64,000 bases of DNA from Leptospira ryugenii (GTDB lineage Bacteria > Spirochaetota > Leptospiria > Leptospirales > Leptospiraceae). The number at the start of each line of letters is the position of its first letter. The stretch's first letter is position 1. The stretch is from NCBI RefSeq assembly GCF_003114855.1, contig NZ_BFBB01000008.1:859342-923341 (forward strand). Direction: 5' to 3'. A program made the position numbers and the translations under genes. Positions 10,401 to 19,734 of the stretch are shown piece by piece. Under the pieces are notes generated by a model. It saw nothing but the letters and a program-made list of their open reading frames with translations. It made no database searches and was not told where the DNA came from.

Positions 10401-10974
10401 AGATCTTGAGGATGTAAAACCTAAAACCAAAGTAGAAGTTGCCGGTGTAATCTCAAAAAAGACGCTGAAACTAACCAAAAAGAAAGAAGAGTTTATCAAT
10501 TTCATTGTAGAAGACCAAACAGGCGAAATAGAATGTGTTGCCTTTCCTAAAACTTATTCTGAATTTAAACATCTATTTACTGAAGATAAAACTCTATTTA
10601 TTCGGGGGATTTTGGAAAGAGTCGATGTAGAGGAGTCCGAACTCAAAGGACAAATTTTGGTCAATCAAGTTGAGGAGTTAAACAAAGTAACCATAGAAAA
10701 GAAAATGGAGAAGTCTTTGCACCTAACAATCAATATGTCTAAACAAGAGGATCGCGAGTTGATATTAAAGATTCAAGACATCCTCTCGGGACACAAAGGT
10801 ACCTCCGCAGTATTTTTCCATTTAGTCGGCCAGGGAGAGGAGAAAAAAGTTGTCAGAGCTCACAACTACTACTCCATTGAGATTACCGCAGACTTACTCA
10901 AAATGCTCACAGATATGCTAGGAAAAGGTTCTGTCCGTTATACGATAGGCGAAGAAGTTAGAGTATTTGGGTAA
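7477..10974 (+). CDS. dnaE: DNA polymerase III subunit alpha
   Basis: The replicative polymerase catalytic subunit, 1165 residues and of normal DnaE length. An N-terminal PHP domain ([11 protein letters not shown], then ITDHGNM) is followed by the palm with catalytic aspartates in MPDIDTDF (about 398-402), preceded by [10 protein letters not shown]. Then come the fingers and the helix-hairpin-helix region, and an OB-fold near 980-1060 (VEVAGVIS...[10 protein letters not shown]). The ATG at 7477 gives the standard start. The 144 bases upstream show no clear promoter. It stands alone and converges with the M23 peptidase gene, nine bases away. Confidence 0.97.
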   Translation: MDDFTHLHLHTTYSMLDGAIRIPELMKKVKDLGMSSVAITDHGNMYGAIEFYKEAIKQEVKPIIGCEFYVTGSRSEETELEEIADGGAYHIILLCKNETGYKNIIKLASRSFTEGFYRKPRIDYDLLEKHSEGLVCLTACLAGEVNRKILEGKEEKAYALAGKLHEIFRKEDFYMEIQDHGIPEQRIVAETVIRFSQKTGIPLVLTNDSHFLSKDDKEAQDILLRIGMRKNIDDEMRFGFNQHFYVKSPKEMFGLFPDHTDAFYNTLNIRDKCSLNFQFGNPLLPPFDVPEGYDTDSYLEKLVWDGIQKKYPVIDSIVKERAEFELQTIRNMHFAGYFLIVQDYINFARHSGIPVGPGRGSAAGSIIAYALGITNVDPIRYNLLFERFLNPDRKDMPDIDTDFCVERREEVINYIKHKYGENRVGQIITFGSLAAKAAIKDVARVFNVPFSEVNEMSKLFPKKLGITIQEALETSKDLKDFAEKTDLNKKVFSIAQKLEGNYRQVGRHAAGVVIAPSALEDIVPLSTVSEAGKDGRSIVTQYDKNMSEQVGLIKMDILGLKNLTTIQHALQLIEKRHGLKLDLDQISLEDAKTFSLLRKANVLGIFQLDSSTGIRDLFAKAQVQKFEEIAALLALYRPGPMGSGMLDDYLDRKNGKKKVQFPHESLAEILAETYGVIVYQEQVMGISRIIGGFSVGDSDVLRKAMAKKDKSKLPALKEKFVKGALEKKINEKLAVELFETMEKFGEYGFNKSHSVAYAFVTYQTAYLKANFTIEYITALLSGEHSKITDVVKYINNAKEMGIRILGPDIAESGLSFEITDEKTIRFGLSSLKGVGELAAENILANRHKLGGYKNINDFAKHLDTRLANKKVLEALAQGGAFDSFGYSRKCIFESTDSILSFAQKKQSEEKEGQFSLFGGGGGEDNFGLNLPKDSIEWEIDHFLKKEKETTGLYLTGHPLDKYTEQLKSLKPTKIEDLEDVKPKTKVEVAGVISKKTLKLTKKKEEFINFIVEDQTGEIECVAFPKTYSEFKHLFTEDKTLFIRGILERVDVEESELKGQILVNQVEELNKVTIEKKMEKSLHLTINMSKQEDRELILKIQDILSGHKGTSAVFFHLVGQGEEKKVVRAHNYYSIEITADLLKMLTDMLGKGSVRYTIGEEVRVFG

Positions 10975-10983
10975 TGTAAGACC

Positions 10984-11931
10984 TTAATTCTCTCCGCTAA
11001 TTCTAGTTATATTTATGCTAAAGGATCTTTCAGATTCCTGGCCACTGAAGTCTTTTGATTTTACTTTGATGGTGTTTTCACCTGCTTTTAAATTCAAAAT
11101 ACCTACTAAGTATCTGTCTTTGTAGTATAAATCTTCAAAACTTAACCCATTTTCAGTAAGCCATTTTCCTTTTTCGTAATGTATGGACATAAAGTTTGTC
11201 TTTTTGATGTTTTCGCCGTTAAACTGAAATTCGATATCGCGTATTCCACGTCTTTGGCTGTTTTTTACACCGCCATCAAATATACTCATAGTGAGAGGAA
11301 AAGCTTTCGAAACATTTATATTGTCTCCGTCGTTCAGATTGGTGAATTTTTCTCCGACATGAATGAATAGATTCGCAATCTGAGGTGGCATGGTGTCCTC
11401 AATTTTGGGGAGATGAGACAAAGGATCAAGTAGAGTCTTTCCGTAATCTTTGCCCAAAACGAAATGTAGGTGACCACCACTCGAATGTCCCGTATTTCCA
11501 GAAATTCCAATCACTTCTCCTGCCGCAACTTTCGATTTGGTCCGAATATTTTCATGCCGACTGCCAGCTAAATGATAATAGCCGCTAATATAACCAGAAT
11601 CATGTGCTAACCAGACAATATTTCCAGAGCCTCTCTCATCTTCAAAGGGGTCGTCTTCTCTGTATCTAGAGTATAACACGGATCCGTCGGCCATACTGTG
11701 CACAGGTTGAAATACGGACGAAATATCCAAACCGTTATGAAAATGGTCTTTTCTTGATTCACCGAATGTACTCGTTATAAGAGGGGCTAGTTCAAGATCT
11801 TTAATTGGCCATTCAAACTTTAACTTGGAATCTTCCGCATGCAACATAGGTGCAGTAAAATAGATGGAAATCAATCCTAGAAAAAAAAGAAAACTTGCCA
11901 TTAATGAACGGTAAATCACACTATTTCCCAT
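10984..11931 (-). CDS. secreted M23 family (LytM-like) peptidase
   Basis: A 315-residue exported protein with a hydrophobic N-terminal segment (about 8-31) and an M23 metallopeptidase domain (about 60-175). The zinc ligands are visible as H-N-G-L-D and the later H-L-H-F, with the [10 protein letters not shown] loop between. M23 enzymes cut peptide cross-links of peptidoglycan or activate other hydrolases. The C-terminal ~130 residues form a beta-rich, Ig-like region ending in [17 protein letters not shown]. The first ATG has no clear ribosome binding site and the ATG eleven codons in is an alternative. It is divergent from the sigma-factor operon. Confidence 0.85.
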   Translation of the reverse strand: MGNSVIYRSLMASFLFFLGLISIYFTAPMLHAEDSKLKFEWPIKDLELAPLITSTFGESRKDHFHNGLDISSVFQPVHSMADGSVLYSRYREDDPFEDERGSGNIVWLAHDSGYISGYYHLAGSRHENIRTKSKVAAGEVIGISGNTGHSSGGHLHFVLGKDYGKTLLDPLSHLPKIEDTMPPQIANLFIHVGEKFTNLNDGDNINVSKAFPLTMSIFDGGVKNSQRRGIRDIEFQFNGENIKKTNFMSIHYEKGKWLTENGLSFEDLYYKDRYLVGILNLKAGENTIKVKSKDFSGQESERSFSINITRISGEN

Positions 11932-11976
11932 ATTTATGAAAATGATAATTTGTATGCGATTTCAGGAAAGAATTTA

Positions 11977-12894
11977 ATGTCTCAGGTCACTCGCTCCAAT
12001 GAAGAAATTCTAGAAATAGTGCGCTTATGTGGCCAGGGGGATGCTGAATCTCTCCGTATTTTTTTTGATATCTATTCCAAGGATATATACAACTTTCCGA
12101 TTCGTGTTTTTCATTTGTCTGAGGATGATGCCTCCGACTTTTTTATCTATGCATTTGAGCGTTTAAAGACGGGAAAAAGATTCACTAGCTTTGTTGGAAA
12201 GTCTAGCTTTAAGACTTGGTTTTATTCCGTACTCAGAAACTTGCTCATCGATTGGCAGAGAACCAAACGAGAGCTAAAGATGCAATCGATCAACAAAGTC
12301 AATAAAGACGGCATCGAATACAGCACTATAGAAGATGAGCCAGACCTTAGGCAAGAAAAGTTAAACCAGGCAGAAGAAGTCTCCCACGCATTTCAACTTG
12401 CCTTAAATGAAGTAAAATTAGAAAATCGAATCGTTTTTAAACTTTCTTTCATCTATTACTTACATTTAGATACGGAAGAATTGGACTTCATTGCCCAAAA
12501 AAATGCAATTTCCACCTCAGAAGTGAAACAACAGATTTTGGCTCTGAGATCCTATTTAGCAGACCGTGAAGAAGAAAATATCAAACAAGAAGACAAGATC
12601 ACTTCACTATATTTGAATATTCTAGATTTAAAAGAGCAGAAAAAGAACAAACTCGGTCAAAACGCAAAAAATGAAGAAAAGTGGAAAGAGAGGATTGAAC
12701 ATTCTCTTCATAAAAAATATGAACAGAGAAAGAAGCTCATCGATAAAAAACACAAAGGACATTTTTTAGTTCGGACTCCCTACCGAGAGATTTCTAGAAT
12801 CTTAGGGATTTCCGAAGGTGGAGTCAGCGTTACCTTGCTCAGAGTGATGGAAAAAATACAAAAAAAAATGAATCAATTAGGGGAAGTAACATGA
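11977..12894 (+). CDS. sigma-70 family (ECF-like) RNA polymerase sigma factor
   Basis: A 305-residue sigma factor. Region 2 is seen in the N-terminal third ([33 protein letters not shown] ... [16 protein letters not shown]), the core-binding and -10 recognition helices. A region-4 helix-turn-helix, [23 protein letters not shown], lies at the C terminus. Between them is an unusually long, charged, probably coiled linker of about 130 residues rather than the short linker of ordinary ECF factors. The frame opens at a TTG at 11950, but the ATG at 11977 follows AGGA at nine bases and is preferred. It is the first gene of the operon with the anti-sigma-like, CHAT and Cys-cluster genes. Confidence 0.82.
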   Translation: MSQVTRSNEEILEIVRLCGQGDAESLRIFFDIYSKDIYNFPIRVFHLSEDDASDFFIYAFERLKTGKRFTSFVGKSSFKTWFYSVLRNLLIDWQRTKRELKMQSINKVNKDGIEYSTIEDEPDLRQEKLNQAEEVSHAFQLALNEVKLENRIVFKLSFIYYLHLDTEELDFIAQKNAISTSEVKQQILALRSYLADREEENIKQEDKITSLYLNILDLKEQKKNKLGQNAKNEEKWKERIEHSLHKKYEQRKKLIDKKHKGHFLVRTPYREISRILGISEGGVSVTLLRVMEKIQKKMNQLGEVT

Positions 12895-12933
12895 TTTTTT
12901 CGTCTCAAGGAAGAAGGATCGGGGTAGGGACCA

Positions 12934-13662
12934 ATGAGTGATAAACTTTCCTGCGGTGATAATTGTTCCTGGGAGTCTATCCAGACTTCTTTTTGGGAAA
13001 ACAAAGAGATTCCGAGTGATGTACTCTTGGGATGCGAGACCTGTTTCCAACGATGGGTAGAAATGGAAGAGGCACTTACGAGTTTGGTGTCTGGGGCAGG
13101 GCTTCGCCTTGCGAATGTGGACCCATCCTTTTGTGAGTCCTTGGACCTTGCCAAGGCAGAAACGGCTATGAAAACTAGCCTAGAACTTCCCGACTTCCTA
13201 AAAGAATACAGCAACGCCAATCTTGGTCTTCCGGAACGAAAGGACAGCATCCTTGTACGGCTCACTGACCAAGGCATCCGCTTAGTAGGCTCTCTTTTAG
13301 AAACGATCCGCGTTCAGGAAACGTTTAGCCCAATGCCTTCCGTGAGAGCCGGCCAAGATTCCCTCTTAGCAGACCCCAATTCAGTTATCTTCGAAGAAAA
13401 GGTTTCGGAAAACCAAACTTTCTATTACCAATTGGTCCGAGAAGACTCTGATGACATATATTTGAGCGTAAAGGCCGAGACCCCTCTCCCTGGTTTTTTC
13501 CACCAGGTCAATTTACGAAAGGATGGTCGGTTTATACTTTCCAGCAAAATCAATTCGGATGGCACTGCAAGTTTCAATGGTCTCAAAGCTGGAAACTATA
13601 AGATCGAATTCCAGGGGGATCGTTCCTCAAAATCATTTGACTTAAGCATTTTAGTCGGTTAA
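12934..13662 (+). CDS. Cys-pair, soluble anti-sigma-like protein with C-terminal beta-sandwich
   Basis: A 242-residue protein with no transmembrane segment. The N terminus carries two Cys pairs, C7-x3-C11 and C34-x2-C37 followed by F-Q-R-W, resembling the zinc-binding start of ZAS-type anti-sigma factors although the usual His is missing. A middle helical part (about 55-110) is followed by a beta-rich domain (about 145-242) ending in GTASFNGLKAGNYKIEF, like carboxypeptidase-regulatory repeats. Its place directly behind a sigma factor (39 bases) supports a sigma-binding role. Function is inferred from context; sequence similarity alone would leave it hypothetical. Confidence 0.6.
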   Translation: MSDKLSCGDNCSWESIQTSFWENKEIPSDVLLGCETCFQRWVEMEEALTSLVSGAGLRLANVDPSFCESLDLAKAETAMKTSLELPDFLKEYSNANLGLPERKDSILVRLTDQGIRLVGSLLETIRVQETFSPMPSVRAGQDSLLADPNSVIFEEKVSENQTFYYQLVREDSDDIYLSVKAETPLPGFFHQVNLRKDGRFILSSKINSDGTASFNGLKAGNYKIEFQGDRSSKSFDLSILVG

Positions 13663-13672
13663 TCTCCAGAGA

Positions 13673-15490
13673 GTGTTATCTCTCATCATCGACCGAGTTG
13701 GAAACGTCAATATCTTCAATCTGCTGGATGGCAACATCCCAGGGGAAGAGTCCCATATCCAATCCACGATTGATGATGACCTGATCTTGGAATACATCCA
13801 AGAAGTTGAAAGACTGGTGAAGGTCTCCCAGGCGGTGCTTAGCCACCCCAACCAAGTCGTCAATGCTGACATACTCCAAGATTTGCGGATCATTGGCGAA
13901 ACATTTTTCCGACAGTTCTTTCCTGAATCCATCATACAAAGATTAAAGAATACCCAAAGAAAGAGCATTCATTTCAATATCGATCCTAGTTTAGCACTCG
14001 TTCCTTGGGAACTTTTACACGATGGGCATAGTTTTTTATCAGACCGATTCCGAATGGGCAAAACCATCCGAGGAGGAGTCCACAAATCTCCGCATCGGCC
14101 CAACCAAAAGATTAAAATGCTCATCATCGCTGACCCTACAGAGGACCTCCCTGGAGCACAGAAAGAGGGAGAGATGTTGTTTTCTATCTTGAGCCAAAAA
14201 GTTTCTTCCCAAACTTTGGAGTTGGAGTTCATCGGAGGAAGGCAAGTCACCAAACTTAAGTTACTATCTCTTATCAAGGACAAACATATCATTCATTATT
14301 CTGGTCATTTGTTTTTTTCGGAAGACCCGCAAGAGAATGGTTGGTTGCTCTCGGATGAAAAGGTGCTAAAGGCAAGAGAGATCAAATCCTCTGGCATCAG
14401 TACGGATTTAGTTTTTTCAAATGCTTGTATGTCCGCAAAATCCTCAGGTAAAAAAATCAATACAGATATTTTAAACCAACATGCAGGTGCCTTTTTAACC
14501 GCAGGGATAAAGTCCTATATAGGAACCAATTGGGAGATCTTAGACAACGAAAGGACCATTGATTTTGCAGTGCGATTTTATACACATCTGTTCAATAAGA
14601 AATCAGCGGGTGAATCCTTATTCTTAGCCAAAGAATTTGCACGTCTGAATTACCAATCCAATGATTTGACATGGGCAAATTACGTACTTTTTGGAAGTCC
14701 AGATTTTGCTCTGATTTCAGAACAAAGTGCGATATTGCCAACACAAAAGTACTTTGATCCAAAAGTTGTTTGTGATAAATTCCCTACGCCCATTGCACAG
14801 GCTTACTACCGTTATATTTCCAATCAAAAGTCCAATGTGAATGAAAAAGAAATTTTGATTTCTGCAATTCAGGTGTTTGAAGCCTTCAGCCAAGTCGTTG
14901 GAATGATTGTATTTAGTGATGTCAAATACCACTCAATGAACAAGACGATTCCTGACAATTTAGACGATGCCTTGGACCTTAGGAAATGGTGGGAACTTGT
15001 TTACAGTTGTATTTGGGAATTTCAAAAATTAAAGATTTCCACATTCTTAGAGGGAATATCCGAACGATTAAACCACCAAAAAGAGACGATTTTTAAAATC
15101 GTACATTGGTTAGAACATTGGGAAGAAAAGCCACTACACAAAGAAGAATTTGAATCCTATTTGATCATTTTCCAATATTTCATAGACAATCTACTCTTTG
15201 AACTGAAAGATTTGGAGCAGATCAATATCTTTCTTATGGCGGATAGCGGACAGTCGCATTATTTTTTTCGAGGCAATAAACCCTCTTTTCATTTCCAACA
15301 CAAAGACATACATTCCGAAAAATTGGCAAGCCTACTAGAACAATATAGAGGCAATCTCATTCTCTTACACGAGGAGAAAAAAAGAATCATTCCGTTCGCT
15401 ACCTATTTTAAAGAAAAAAAGGAATCTGGTGAGCTTGGTTTGGTGTTTAATGGTCTCCTTCCTGTGTTAGTGGAGAAAAGCCTCTCTTGA
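13673..15490 (+). CDS. CHAT-domain (caspase-like) protein
   Basis: A 605-residue protein whose first ~360 residues form a CHAT domain (caspase HetF associated with TPRs), a Cys-peptidase fold. LVPWELLHDG at 109-118 is the family's WELL motif. The catalytic His is in HYSGH (H212) and the catalytic Cys in SNACMSA (C252), followed by FLTAGIKSYIGTNW and YVLFGSPDF. The remaining ~240 residues are helical with no recognised domain, and no TPR units are evident. It starts at GTG 13673, ten bases after the anti-sigma-like gene, and its stop overlaps the next start. Context suggests it acts on its operon partners. Confidence 0.82.
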   Translation: MLSLIIDRVGNVNIFNLLDGNIPGEESHIQSTIDDDLILEYIQEVERLVKVSQAVLSHPNQVVNADILQDLRIIGETFFRQFFPESIIQRLKNTQRKSIHFNIDPSLALVPWELLHDGHSFLSDRFRMGKTIRGGVHKSPHRPNQKIKMLIIADPTEDLPGAQKEGEMLFSILSQKVSSQTLELEFIGGRQVTKLKLLSLIKDKHIIHYSGHLFFSEDPQENGWLLSDEKVLKAREIKSSGISTDLVFSNACMSAKSSGKKINTDILNQHAGAFLTAGIKSYIGTNWEILDNERTIDFAVRFYTHLFNKKSAGESLFLAKEFARLNYQSNDLTWANYVLFGSPDFALISEQSAILPTQKYFDPKVVCDKFPTPIAQAYYRYISNQKSNVNEKEILISAIQVFEAFSQVVGMIVFSDVKYHSMNKTIPDNLDDALDLRKWWELVYSCIWEFQKLKISTFLEGISERLNHQKETIFKIVHWLEHWEEKPLHKEEFESYLIIFQYFIDNLLFELKDLEQINIFLMADSGQSHYFFRGNKPSFHFQHKDIHSEKLASLLEQYRGNLILLHEEKKRIIPFATYFKEKKESGELGLVFNGLLPVLVEKSLS

Positions 15491-16191
15491 GTCTTTGCCA
15501 TCCTGGAGATCCACAAGTATCTTGTGGGTCGTGTTGTGGATTATTCAATGTCAAACTTTCTGTTGATGGATACAAAGCTTTGTTGACGGAAAGGACAAAT
15601 GAGTTTCAGACAACAGTAGATCTATCTATTCGCCACACCATCGCCGCCTTCCGCCAATCTCGGGAACAAAAAGAAAGTAGTCTTAGCAAAAATGATGAAA
15701 TGACATATAACTGCCCTTATCTGGGATATATCGATAAGAATCAAAAAAAGATTGGTTGTATGATCCATCCCATCTTTACAGGGGATCCGAAAAGCCAAAA
15801 TTTTTCTTTCTACGGGGCATCCATATGCCAAGCCTATGATTGCAAAAATAAAGAATCGATTCACAGTGAATTGATTCAAACTGCCATTCTCAGAAATGTA
15901 AAGGACAGTCTAGAGTATTCACACTTGGCAGCAGATCATTCTTTGTTCTTTGCGATCGACTCTTGGATACAGTTAAAAGGATTCTCCATTTCGGAAGGCT
16001 ATCTTTCTTTCCATGTAGAAATAGATACTATGATTCAGTCTAGAAAACGAGTATTACACGACAAAAACTTGACTTCATTTGAAATCAACTATGCTAACTT
16101 TTTAAAATTGGATGAACTAGAGAGTTTTTTTCTGAGTTTTCTTACGAAAGAAGAATGGGATAAATTGCAAAATGCCTCGGCGAGCCTTTAA
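15487..16191 (+). CDS. cysteine-cluster protein (YkgJ-like metal-binding)
   Basis: A 234-residue protein starting at TTG 15487, which overlaps the CHAT stop (TTGA) and implies coupled translation. The N terminus has C-x8-C-x2-C-C-G, followed by N-C-P-Y, G-C-M-I-H-P and I-C-x3-Y-D-C. This spacing recalls the YkgJ/FliB-type Cys clusters thought to bind zinc or an iron-sulfur centre. The C-terminal half is helical and unrecognised. As last gene of the sigma/CHAT operon it may be a redox- or metal-responsive partner. The biochemical activity is unknown. Confidence 0.6.
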   Translation: MSLCHPGDPQVSCGSCCGLFNVKLSVDGYKALLTERTNEFQTTVDLSIRHTIAAFRQSREQKESSLSKNDEMTYNCPYLGYIDKNQKKIGCMIHPIFTGDPKSQNFSFYGASICQAYDCKNKESIHSELIQTAILRNVKDSLEYSHLAADHSLFFAIDSWIQLKGFSISEGYLSFHVEIDTMIQSRKRVLHDKNLTSFEINYANFLKLDELESFFLSFLTKEEWDKLQNASASL

Positions 16192-16222
16192 GTTCTCACC
16201 GAAGCGATTGATTGAGTAGTGC

Positions 16223-16489
16223 TTACGCTTTAGAAGTTACGGACGCTACTTTTTGTTTTGTTTCTTCAACTGTGCTATTTACTTTTCCAGCAAGAGCTTC
16301 GAGTTGAGTGAGACCTTCTTGGAGGTATTTTCTCAAGTTTACAGAAGTTTCGCTTTGGTCTTGAGCACCTTTTGCTGCAAGGGATTGAAACTCAGTGTTG
16401 AATTTCGAAATTGCAGATTCAGTTTCTGTTTTGATCGCAGATACAGCGCCTAAGATAAAGTTTAAACCGTCTTTTACTACTTGTTCCAT
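16223..16489 (-). CDS. phasin-like small helical protein
   Basis: An 88-residue, almost wholly alpha-helical amphipathic protein (IKTETESAISKFNTEFQSLAAKG...LEALAGKVNSTVEETKQKVASV), resembling phasins and apolipoprotein-like granule-coat proteins. The frame extends upstream to 16627, but the ATG at 16489 is preceded by GAGGA at about seven bases and begins the family-like sequence. Upstream lie a TTGACA element and two palindromic repeats (16512-16548), suggesting tight control. It could coat polyhydroxyalkanoate granules or simply be an abundant coiled-coil protein. No PHA synthase gene is in the window. Confidence 0.65.
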   Translation of the reverse strand: MEQVVKDGLNFILGAVSAIKTETESAISKFNTEFQSLAAKGAQDQSETSVNLRKYLQEGLTQLEALAGKVNSTVEETKQKVASVTSKA

Positions 16490-16511
16490 TTTCGATTCCT
16501 CGTTTTGTTTG

Positions 16512-16560
16512 TTTGTGCGATGCACTATTCCTTTTTGTGCAGTGCACCTAAATCTGTCAA
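16512..16560 (-). promoter_or_regulatory. phasin gene control region: TTGACA element and two operator repeats
   Basis: On the minus strand a perfect TTGACA (16560-16555) faces the phasin gene. Downstream of it lie two near-identical 15-base direct repeats (16534-16548 and 16512-16526), exactly 22 bp or two helical turns apart. Each contains a TGC-rich palindrome: GTGCAGTGCAC (16537-16547, perfect) and GTGCGATGCAC (16515-16525, one mismatch). The first would sit between -35 and -10, the second near the transcript start, a classic repressor layout. No good -10 hexamer is seen. Confidence 0.5.
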
Positions 16561-16606
16561 ACTGTTTTTTATCTTTTTTTACAGCTTTCTCTAAAAAAAT
16601 TGCCGT

Positions 16607-17677
16607 ATGGAAACTGGCAAATTGCAACCAATCGTCTGGCGAGAAGAGAAACTGGTCCTACTCGACCAACGCCAACTCCCCGGCAAAAAGGTATTTCAGG
16701 AATTGAGTCGACTAGAGGATGTGATTACGGCGATCAAAGAAATGGTTGTGCGTGGTGCGCCTGCCATAGCGATCTCAGGTTGTTTTGCATTAGCTCTAGA
16801 AGCAAAACATAGACGTGGTTCATTCCAGTTTTCCGATTTTGAAGGCCTAGTCAAAAAGGTTCATTCTTCAAGACCCACAGCTGTTAATCTAACATTTGCT
16901 CTCAACCAAGCGAGAGAAACCGTACAAAATGTATCTAATTGGCAACAAGCATACAATTTACTTGTTCAATTTGCAATTCAATTGATGGAAAAGGATTTAA
17001 AAGATAACCAAACCTTAGGGGCTGAGGGTACAAAACTTTTCCCTTTGGAACAAAATGAATTCCATGTGATAACTCATTGCAATACTGGTGCGCTCGCAAC
17101 GGCAGGCCATGGAACCGCCTTGGGAGTGATACGCTCCTTACGGGATTTAGGCAAAAAGGTAGTTGTATATGCTGATGAGACTCGTCCCTTTTTACAAGGT
17201 TCTCGATTAACAGCCTTTGAAATGATGGAAGAGGGAATCGAATGTTATATCATATCCGATGGAATGAGTGGTTGGTTGATGAACCAAAGAAAAATAGATG
17301 CTGTACTTGTTGGCTGTGATCGCGTTGCTAGAAATGGAGATACGGCCAATAAGATTGGAACACTCAATTTAGCCATTGTGGCGAAATCTTTTTCAGTTCC
17401 CTTTTTTGTTTGTGCTACCAAAGATAGCTTCGATTTGAAATTAGAGACTGGTAGTTCGATACCTATAGAAATGAGAAGAGAAGAAGAAGTTACACAGTAT
17501 GATTTTTTAAAAGATGCATCAGGCCATCCACTTTTAAAGCCTGGTATGACATCTCCCTTAGAAGCACGTGCCTTGAATCCTTCCTTTGATGTAACACCAA
17601 ATTTTTTAATCCAATCCTTCATTACCGAAATGGGATGTTTTCCTCCCGGTGAAATTCAAAATCGTCTAAAAGGGTAG
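16607..17677 (+). CDS. mtnA: S-methyl-5-thioribose-1-phosphate isomerase
   Basis: A 356-residue MtnA, the methionine-salvage enzyme that converts 5-methylthioribose-1-phosphate to methylthioribulose-1-phosphate. Family motifs are all present: VVRGAPAIAISG near the N terminus, THCNTGALATAGHGTALG with the catalytic Cys, YADETRPFLQGSRLTAFEM, and GCDRVARNGDTANKIGT with the catalytic Asp. The ATG at 16607 gives the expected N terminus. It diverges from the phasin-like gene across a 117-base region, and msrA follows after one base, so the two form an operon of sulfur metabolism and repair. Confidence 0.95.
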   Translation: METGKLQPIVWREEKLVLLDQRQLPGKKVFQELSRLEDVITAIKEMVVRGAPAIAISGCFALALEAKHRRGSFQFSDFEGLVKKVHSSRPTAVNLTFALNQARETVQNVSNWQQAYNLLVQFAIQLMEKDLKDNQTLGAEGTKLFPLEQNEFHVITHCNTGALATAGHGTALGVIRSLRDLGKKVVVYADETRPFLQGSRLTAFEMMEEGIECYIISDGMSGWLMNQRKIDAVLVGCDRVARNGDTANKIGTLNLAIVAKSFSVPFFVCATKDSFDLKLETGSSIPIEMRREEEVTQYDFLKDASGHPLLKPGMTSPLEARALNPSFDVTPNFLIQSFITEMGCFPPGEIQNRLKG

Positions 17678-17678
17678 A

Positions 17679-18206
17679 ATGATGAGCGAAGTAGCAACTA
17701 TTGGCGGTGGGTGTTTCTGGTGTCTTGAGGCCGTATACCTTCGGATACCCGGTATCCAATCAGTCGTTTCTGGGTATGCAGGTGGAAAAACGGACAATCC
17801 AACCTACAAAGAAATTTGTACGGGCACGACAGGGCATGCCGAAGTCATCCAGATTACATTCGATCCTAAACAAATTAGCTTCAACCAGGTATTGGATATT
17901 TTTTGGCATGCACATGATCCAACGACCTTAAACCGGCAAGGAAACGATGTAGGCACACAGTATCGATCTATTATTCTCTTTCACAATGAAGAGCAAAAGT
18001 CGATTGCAGAAAAGTCTAAACAAGAGTTCAGTTATCTCTACCCTAAACCAATCGTAACAGAGATTACGGAATTAAGAACCTTTTATCCTGCTGAGAGTTA
18101 TCACCAAAATTATTTTGAGAATAACCCAAACAATCCATATTGCAATTTTATCATCTTGCCAAAATTGCAAAAACTTGGATTAGATGGAAAAGGAATTACT
18201 TCGTAG
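17679..18206 (+). CDS. msrA: peptide-methionine (S)-S-oxide reductase
   Basis: MsrA of 175 residues, which reduces methionine-S-sulfoxide in oxidised proteins. The catalytic Cys is in GGGCFWC (C12), followed by SGYAGG, the GHAEV strand and DPTTLNRQGNDVGTQYRS, all canonical. Two adjacent ATGs (17679, 17682) could serve as start. It follows mtnA by one base. Its last eleven bases overlap the 3' end of the convergent FapA-type gene. Confidence 0.96.
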   Translation: MMSEVATIGGGCFWCLEAVYLRIPGIQSVVSGYAGGKTDNPTYKEICTGTTGHAEVIQITFDPKQISFNQVLDIFWHAHDPTTLNRQGNDVGTQYRSIILFHNEEQKSIAEKSKQEFSYLYPKPIVTEITELRTFYPAESYHQNYFENNPNNPYCNFIILPKLQKLGLDGKGITS

Positions 18207-19707
18207 ATTTAAAGGCGGTTAACATCGCCTTTTCTTGGTTAGGAAAGAAATTCATCACAAAAGCCGATTGTGTTTTTGTAATCTTCTCGATCTGTTTCTT
18301 GTATTTGATTGTTGCTCCAGGGTGTGCAGTATTCCTAACAACAACCTTTACATTGTCGGCATTGTATCTAGCTCCACGCAATTCTTCGACTTTTACTTTG
18401 AGCAATTCCAGGGTTTTGGATTTTTTGGAATAGTTGTCAAAGATGTCTTTGAATTTCTGTTTGCGGTTTTCGTCTAGATTGCCGCGCAATCTTTGTACTA
18501 CTTCTTTGATCTTGTGTATTTCAGGGAGTACGGCTTCTAGCTCTTTTTCCAATTCAACGATTCTTTGGCTTCCTTCCACTAACAAACGATCATTCTTATA
18601 ATGAAATCCAACTTCAACAGTAGTGTCTAGCTGTGCACTAGAACCTAAAGAAGATAAAGTGATACCGCTATAGGCTATGACTTCTGATCCAATCAAGGAT
18701 GAAGAATCACCAGTTAATACAACATTTCCTAAACAAAAGATTTTTGAACCAAGAATGAAATTTTCTACGATGCAATCTCCATCTACTTCGATGATCGCAT
18801 TCTCTATAAACTTGGTCCGGATATCTCCTTTAACACGGATGACACCTTTGCTTTTACCTTTTATGCCGCCTTTGACTTCTAAATCCTCTCCCACTGTTAC
18901 ATCAGGAGATTCAACGTTTCCATCTATGTATAAGGCACCCGTACAATGAACGACTGCACCTTCTTCGATAGTTCCTTTGACTTTTATCGCACCTTCAAAA
19001 TTTATATTACCAGTTTCTAATCCAATACTAGATTCAATGTTTAATTCTGGAGATACAGTCAAAGAATTGTCGGTCGAAAAAACAACTCCGCTTAAACCCG
19101 CATAGTACTCTTTCATGGTTAAGCCAGGGTTATCAGGCAAAGGCACTGTTTTCGGAAGTACGTTTTTTCCAAGTGTGAGCTTGGGTCTATCGATCGGATT
19201 TGGATAAATGGGTTTGCCTTCTACATCTATCCCTTGTTCGCCGGGAACTCCTTCAAATAGATCTGCGAGTTTATCCCCTTCATTGATATGAACATATTTA
19301 TTGATATTTCTAAAATCTGCAGAACCATCTTCCCGAAGTGCAACTCTCTGTGCTCTTTGGAAGTGAAACTTAATCCAACCATTTTGTCCTTGTTTTGCGG
19401 GAATACCCCTTGCCACTACAAATTCTAATTGGTTTTTTTGCTGTTCTGGATCCTTTACGGCCTCTTGGATTTTTTTGGCAGCTTCTTCGACTGCCTTCAT
19501 ATCTATCCGGTCTTTGTGGATTGTAGTGGATTCTATGTATTCCAAAATCAGAATGTTGTTCACTTCACCACCAGCAAGCCACATAGGTTTTGCCGTCATG
19601 GTGCAAGTTAGTCGGTCATCCGAGATTTGGAAGTGCAGACCTCGGCTTGGATTAAATTCAGCTGTGACCCCTGTCGCGCTACTCATTCTAGTCCTAATTA
19701 TCGGCAC
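18196..19707 (-). CDS. FapA/DUF342 family protein
   Basis: A 503-residue protein of the FapA (flagellar assembly protein A, DUF342) family. An N-terminal alpha/beta region leads into a right-handed beta-helix-like stretch (about 225-370) with repeated short strands such as GAIKVKGTIEEGAVVHCTGALYIDGNV and LEVKGGIKGKSKGVIRVKGDI. A coiled coil (about 385-460) and a short C-terminal strand region follow. In other bacteria FapA affects flagellar number and placement and may act as a polymer-forming scaffold. No flagellar structural gene is adjacent. It overlaps msrA tail-to-tail. Confidence 0.82.
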   Translation of the reverse strand: MPIIRTRMSSATGVTAEFNPSRGLHFQISDDRLTCTMTAKPMWLAGGEVNNILILEYIESTTIHKDRIDMKAVEEAAKKIQEAVKDPEQQKNQLEFVVARGIPAKQGQNGWIKFHFQRAQRVALREDGSADFRNINKYVHINEGDKLADLFEGVPGEQGIDVEGKPIYPNPIDRPKLTLGKNVLPKTVPLPDNPGLTMKEYYAGLSGVVFSTDNSLTVSPELNIESSIGLETGNINFEGAIKVKGTIEEGAVVHCTGALYIDGNVESPDVTVGEDLEVKGGIKGKSKGVIRVKGDIRTKFIENAIIEVDGDCIVENFILGSKIFCLGNVVLTGDSSSLIGSEVIAYSGITLSSLGSSAQLDTTVEVGFHYKNDRLLVEGSQRIVELEKELEAVLPEIHKIKEVVQRLRGNLDENRKQKFKDIFDNYSKKSKTLELLKVKVEELRGARYNADNVKVVVRNTAHPGATIKYKKQIEKITKTQSAFVMNFFPNQEKAMLTAFKSTK

Positions 19708-19734
19708 AAATCCAACAAAAATCCATCCCGTTTC

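Noticed and set aside
18196..18206. Possible frameshift or mis-assembly because msrA and the FapA-type gene overlap
   Set aside because: The overlap is only eleven bases, tail to tail, and both proteins end normally for their families.
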